Source of the DNA: Betaproteobacteria bacterium
Lineage (GTDB): Bacteria > Pseudomonadota > Gammaproteobacteria > Burkholderiales > Burkholderiaceae
Length of the DNA: 17,657 nt
Assembly (NCBI GenBank): GCA_947468785.1
Contig: CANIMS010000009.1
Location: 1 to 17,657, forward strand
Direction of reading: 5' to 3'
Part shown: one piece after another, positions 15,211-17,657 of the stretch
Layout of the letters: every line of letters begins with the position of its first letter
Numbering within the stretch: position 1 is the first letter of the stretch
Program-made: the position numbers and the translations under genes
Notes under the pieces: model-generated
The model's database searches: none
Seen by the model: the letters and a program-made list of their open reading frames with translations, nothing else
Told to the model about the DNA's origin: nothing

Positions 15211-17657
15211 TCCAAAGAGCTCGATAATTGGCGGCGCACGTCGTCAATCGATTCGCCACGACGCTGGGCCAAGTCTGCGACTTGATCAGCTGATAACTTA
15301 CCAACATTGAAGTAACGCGCCTGGGGATGAGCCAAATAGAATCCGCTCACACTCGATGCAGGATTCATAGCCATCGATTCTGTCAAGGTCATACCAATAT
15401 CTTCGGATCCTAAGACGCGTAACATATCCTTCTTGACTTCATGTGCAGGGCAAGCAGGATATCCCGGCGCCGGACGAATGCCGCGATATTCTTCATTGAT
15501 CATTTGCTCACCTGTCAAAATCTCATCAACCGCATAGCCCCATAAATCTGTTCTCACACGATGGTGCATCAACTCAGCAAACGCTTCAGCAAGGCGATCA
15601 GCCAATGCTTTCAACATAATAGCGCTGTAATCATCATGCTTTGCTTGAAATTCTGCGACTTTTTTCTCAACGCCATGACCCGTTGTGACAGCGAAGCAAC
15701 CTAAGTAATCCGCCACCCGAGAATCTTTTGGCGCCACATAGTCTGCCAAACAACGATTCGGTCTTCGCACACCATCAATGACTGGCCGCTCGCCCTGCTG
15801 ACGTAAGTTGTGCCATACAAATAATGGATGCTCGCGTGCTTCATCGCTATAAAGAACAATGTCATCGCCCACAGCATTGGCAGGATAAAAAGCAACTACT
15901 GCATCCGCTTGTAACCATTGGCCTTTAATTAATTTATCTAGAAGTGCTTTTGCGTCTTCAAATACCTTGCGTGCCTCAACGCCAACCACTTCATCATCTA
16001 AGATTGCTGGGAACTTGCCAGCTAAATCCCAAGTCTGGAAGAACGGAGTCCAGTCGATATATTTAGCAATCTCACTTAAGGCAAAGTTTTTAAAAACTCG
16101 GCGACCAATAAATTTAGGCTTCTCAGGAACATAAGCTGCCCAATCGATTAGCTCGCGGTTTTTACGTGCCGCTTCTAGGGAGATCGTAGGTGCTGCTTTT
16201 TTATTAGCGTGTTGCTCACGAATACGCACATAGTCGTCGCGTAGGTCTTGAATAAATTTCTTGGCACTCTCATCCGATAGGAGACTAGAAGCCACTGAGA
16301 CCGAGCGGGAGGCATCTGGTACATAAACTACTGGGCCATCATAGTGAGGGGCAATCTTCACTGCAGTATGGACACGAGAGGTAGTAGCACCACCAATCAT
16401 CAAGGGAATTTGACGTTCACGGAAATAGTCATCACGTTGCATTTCTTGCGCAACGTAAGTCATCTCTTCAAGAGAGGGTGTAATCAAGCCAGAAAGTCCA
16501 ACAATATCTGCCTTCTCTTCTTTGGCACGCTTCAGAATTTCAGCACAGGGAACCATCACTCCCATATTGGCTACTTCAAAGTTATTACATTGCAATACGA
16601 CAGTCACAATATTCTTGCCGATATCATGCACATCACCCTTAACGGTGGCCATGACAATCTTGCCCTTAGCTTTCGCTTCACCGCCACCAGCAATATGTAG
16701 GCGCTTTTCTTCTTCAATATAAGGAATGAGAATAGCGACAGCCTGTTTCATCACCCGCGCACTTTTGACTACTTGCGGCAAGAACATTTTGCCCTCACCA
16801 AACAAATCGCCAACCACATTCATGCCATCCATGAGCGGGCCCTCGATTACCTCGATCGGCCTACCGCCCCCACCCATAATTTGGGCACGAAGCTCTTCAG
16901 TATCTTCTTCGATAAATGTTGTAATGCCGTGAACTAGAGCATGAGTTAGACGCTCACGCACTGACTCTTCGCGCCAGACTAAGTTTTCAACTTGTTTGGC
17001 TCCACCACCTTTAAATTGGTCAGCAATATCCAATAAACGCTCTGTTGGTGTTTTTCCGTCTTTTTCTTTAAAGCGATTTAGCACTACATCTTCAACGCGC
17101 TCGCGGAGTTCTGGATCTAGGTCTGCGTAGACGCCAAGCTGACCGGCATTGACAATGCCCATATCCATGCCCGCTTTAATGGCGTGGTACAGGAACACCG
17201 TATGAATTGCCTCGCGGACACGATCATTACCACGGAAAGAAAAGCTGACATTAGAAACGCCACCGCTAACTTTTGCACCTGGGAGATTTTCTTTAATCCA
17301 GCGAGTGGCATTAATAAAATCCACCGCATAGTTATCGTGCTCCTCAATACCCGTTGCGATAGCAAAAATATTTGGATCAAAAATAATATCTTCAGCTGGA
17401 AAACCAATTTCATTGACTAAGATTTCATAACAACGCTGACAAATCTCGGTTTTACGCTTAAAGGTATCCGCTTGTCCAACTTCATCAAAAGCCATGACTA
17501 CAGTGGCGGCACCATAGCGACGAATGAGTCGCGCCTGTTTTCTAAAAGGCTCATCGCCTTCCTTTAAAGAAATAGAATTAACAATTGGCTTGCCTTGAAT
17601 ACACTTGAGTCCAGCCTCAATCACTGTCCATTTCGATGAGTCGATCATGATCGGAAC
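15207..17657 (-). CDS. metH: cobalamin-dependent methionine synthase MetH, 3' part
   Basis: Transfers the methyl group of methyltetrahydrofolate through methylcobalamin to homocysteine. The frame is open to the window end: VPI precedes the first visible Met at 17648, completing the [10 protein letters not shown] motif of the pterin-binding domain, so the 5' part is missing. Numbering from that Met, the order is the rest of the pterin-binding domain (to about 200), the B12 cap (about 220-320), and the B12-binding domain with GDVHDIGKN (338-346; His341 ligates cobalt), GLSGLITPS (384-392) and IGGATTS (418-424). The AdoMet reactivation domain follows, with [10 protein letters not shown] (725-734) and YFNVGKLS near the end. 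Whether the N-terminal homocysteine domain is on the same polypeptide or split off, as in some betaproteobacteria, cannot be seen. Confidence 0.97.
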   Translation of the reverse strand, partial: VPIMIDSSKWTVIEAGLKCIQGKPIVNSISLKEGDEPFRKQARLIRRYGAATVVMAFDEVGQADTFKRKTEICQRCYEILVNEIGFPAEDIIFDPNIFAIATGIEEHDNYAVDFINATRWIKENLPGAKVSGGVSNVSFSFRGNDRVREAIHTVFLYHAIKAGMDMGIVNAGQLGVYADLDPELRERVEDVVLNRFKEKDGKTPTERLLDIADQFKGGGAKQVENLVWREESVRERLTHALVHGITTFIEEDTEELRAQIMGGGGRPIEVIEGPLMDGMNVVGDLFGEGKMFLPQVVKSARVMKQAVAILIPYIEEEKRLHIAGGGEAKAKGKIVMATVKGDVHDIGKNIVTVVLQCNNFEVANMGVMVPCAEILKRAKEEKADIVGLSGLITPSLEEMTYVAQEMQRDDYFRERQIPLMIGGATTSRVHTAVKIAPHYDGPVVYVPDASRSVSVASSLLSDESAKKFIQDLRDDYVRIREQHANKKAAPTISLEAARKNRELIDWAAYVPEKPKFIGRRVFKNFALSEIAKYIDWTPFFQTWDLAGKFPAILDDEVVGVEARKVFEDAKALLDKLIKGQWLQADAVVAFYPANAVGDDIVLYSDEAREHPLFVWHNLRQQGERPVIDGVRRPNRCLADYVAPKDSRVADYLGCFAVTTGHGVEKKVAEFQAKHDDYSAIMLKALADRLAEAFAELMHHRVRTDLWGYAVDEILTGEQMINEEYRGIRPAPGYPACPAHEVKKDMLRVLGSEDIGMTLTESMAMNPASSVSGFYLAHPQARYFNVGKLSADQVADLAQRRGESIDDVRRQLSSSLD

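Noticed and set aside
16344..16700. Open frame of 118 codons on the plus strand inside metH
   Set aside because: It lies wholly antisense to strongly conserved MetH B12-domain sequence and has no ribosome site or recognisable protein character; it is a shadow of metH.
1..17657. CRISPR arrays, insertion sequences, tRNAs or prophage genes
   Set aside because: No spaced direct repeats, transposase motifs, tRNA-like cloverleafs or phage proteins are visible; nearly every base belongs to a recognised chromosomal gene.

Overview
The window looks like chromosomal DNA of a small-genome betaproteobacterium, most likely Polynucleobacter or a close relative in Burkholderiaceae. This is inferred from protein character and gene order: UbiK, ybeD-lipB-lipA, adjacent birA and coaX, argS-SPOR-dsbA, a DUF1840 gene and metH. 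No rRNA or other marker confirms it. Packing is extreme. Gaps between genes total only about 280 bp, the longest is 94 bp, and there is no gene-free stretch of 300 bp. Most neighbours overlap, five of them through a shared ATGA. I see no tRNA, rRNA, insertion sequence, prophage or CRISPR array.

Layout. The 3' end of ubiK (+) faces a seven-gene minus-strand run read from 4810 down to 129: VanZ-family membrane protein, thioredoxin-like [2Fe-2S] ferredoxin, alpha/beta hydrolase, YbeD/DUF493, lipB, lipA and a small lipoprotein. Its core makes protein-bound lipoate. Divergent from it on the plus strand are birA and coaX (protein biotinylation and the first step of CoA synthesis). These converge on rfaE2 (-), an LPS heptose-activating adenylyltransferase.

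From 7037 to 11827 lies a tight five-gene plus-strand operon: exported glutathione peroxidase, COG2907 FAD oxidoreductase, DUF1365 protein, cyclopropane-synthase-like SAM methyltransferase and short-chain dehydrogenase. The FAD/DUF1365/Cfa-like trio recurs in bacteria and has been tied to singlet-oxygen responses and membrane fatty-acid modification. The Cfa-like enzyme lacks two residues expected of a classical cyclopropane synthase, so the product may be a methylated or furan-type fatty acid. This is the most interesting part of the window.

The minus-strand operon argS, SPOR-domain protein, dsbA (14866 to 11852) follows. A divergent DUF1840 gene (+) then runs tail to tail into a partial metH (-), the cobalamin-dependent methionine synthase, cut by the window end. 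Apart from the lipid-modifying operon, this is core metabolism and envelope housekeeping.
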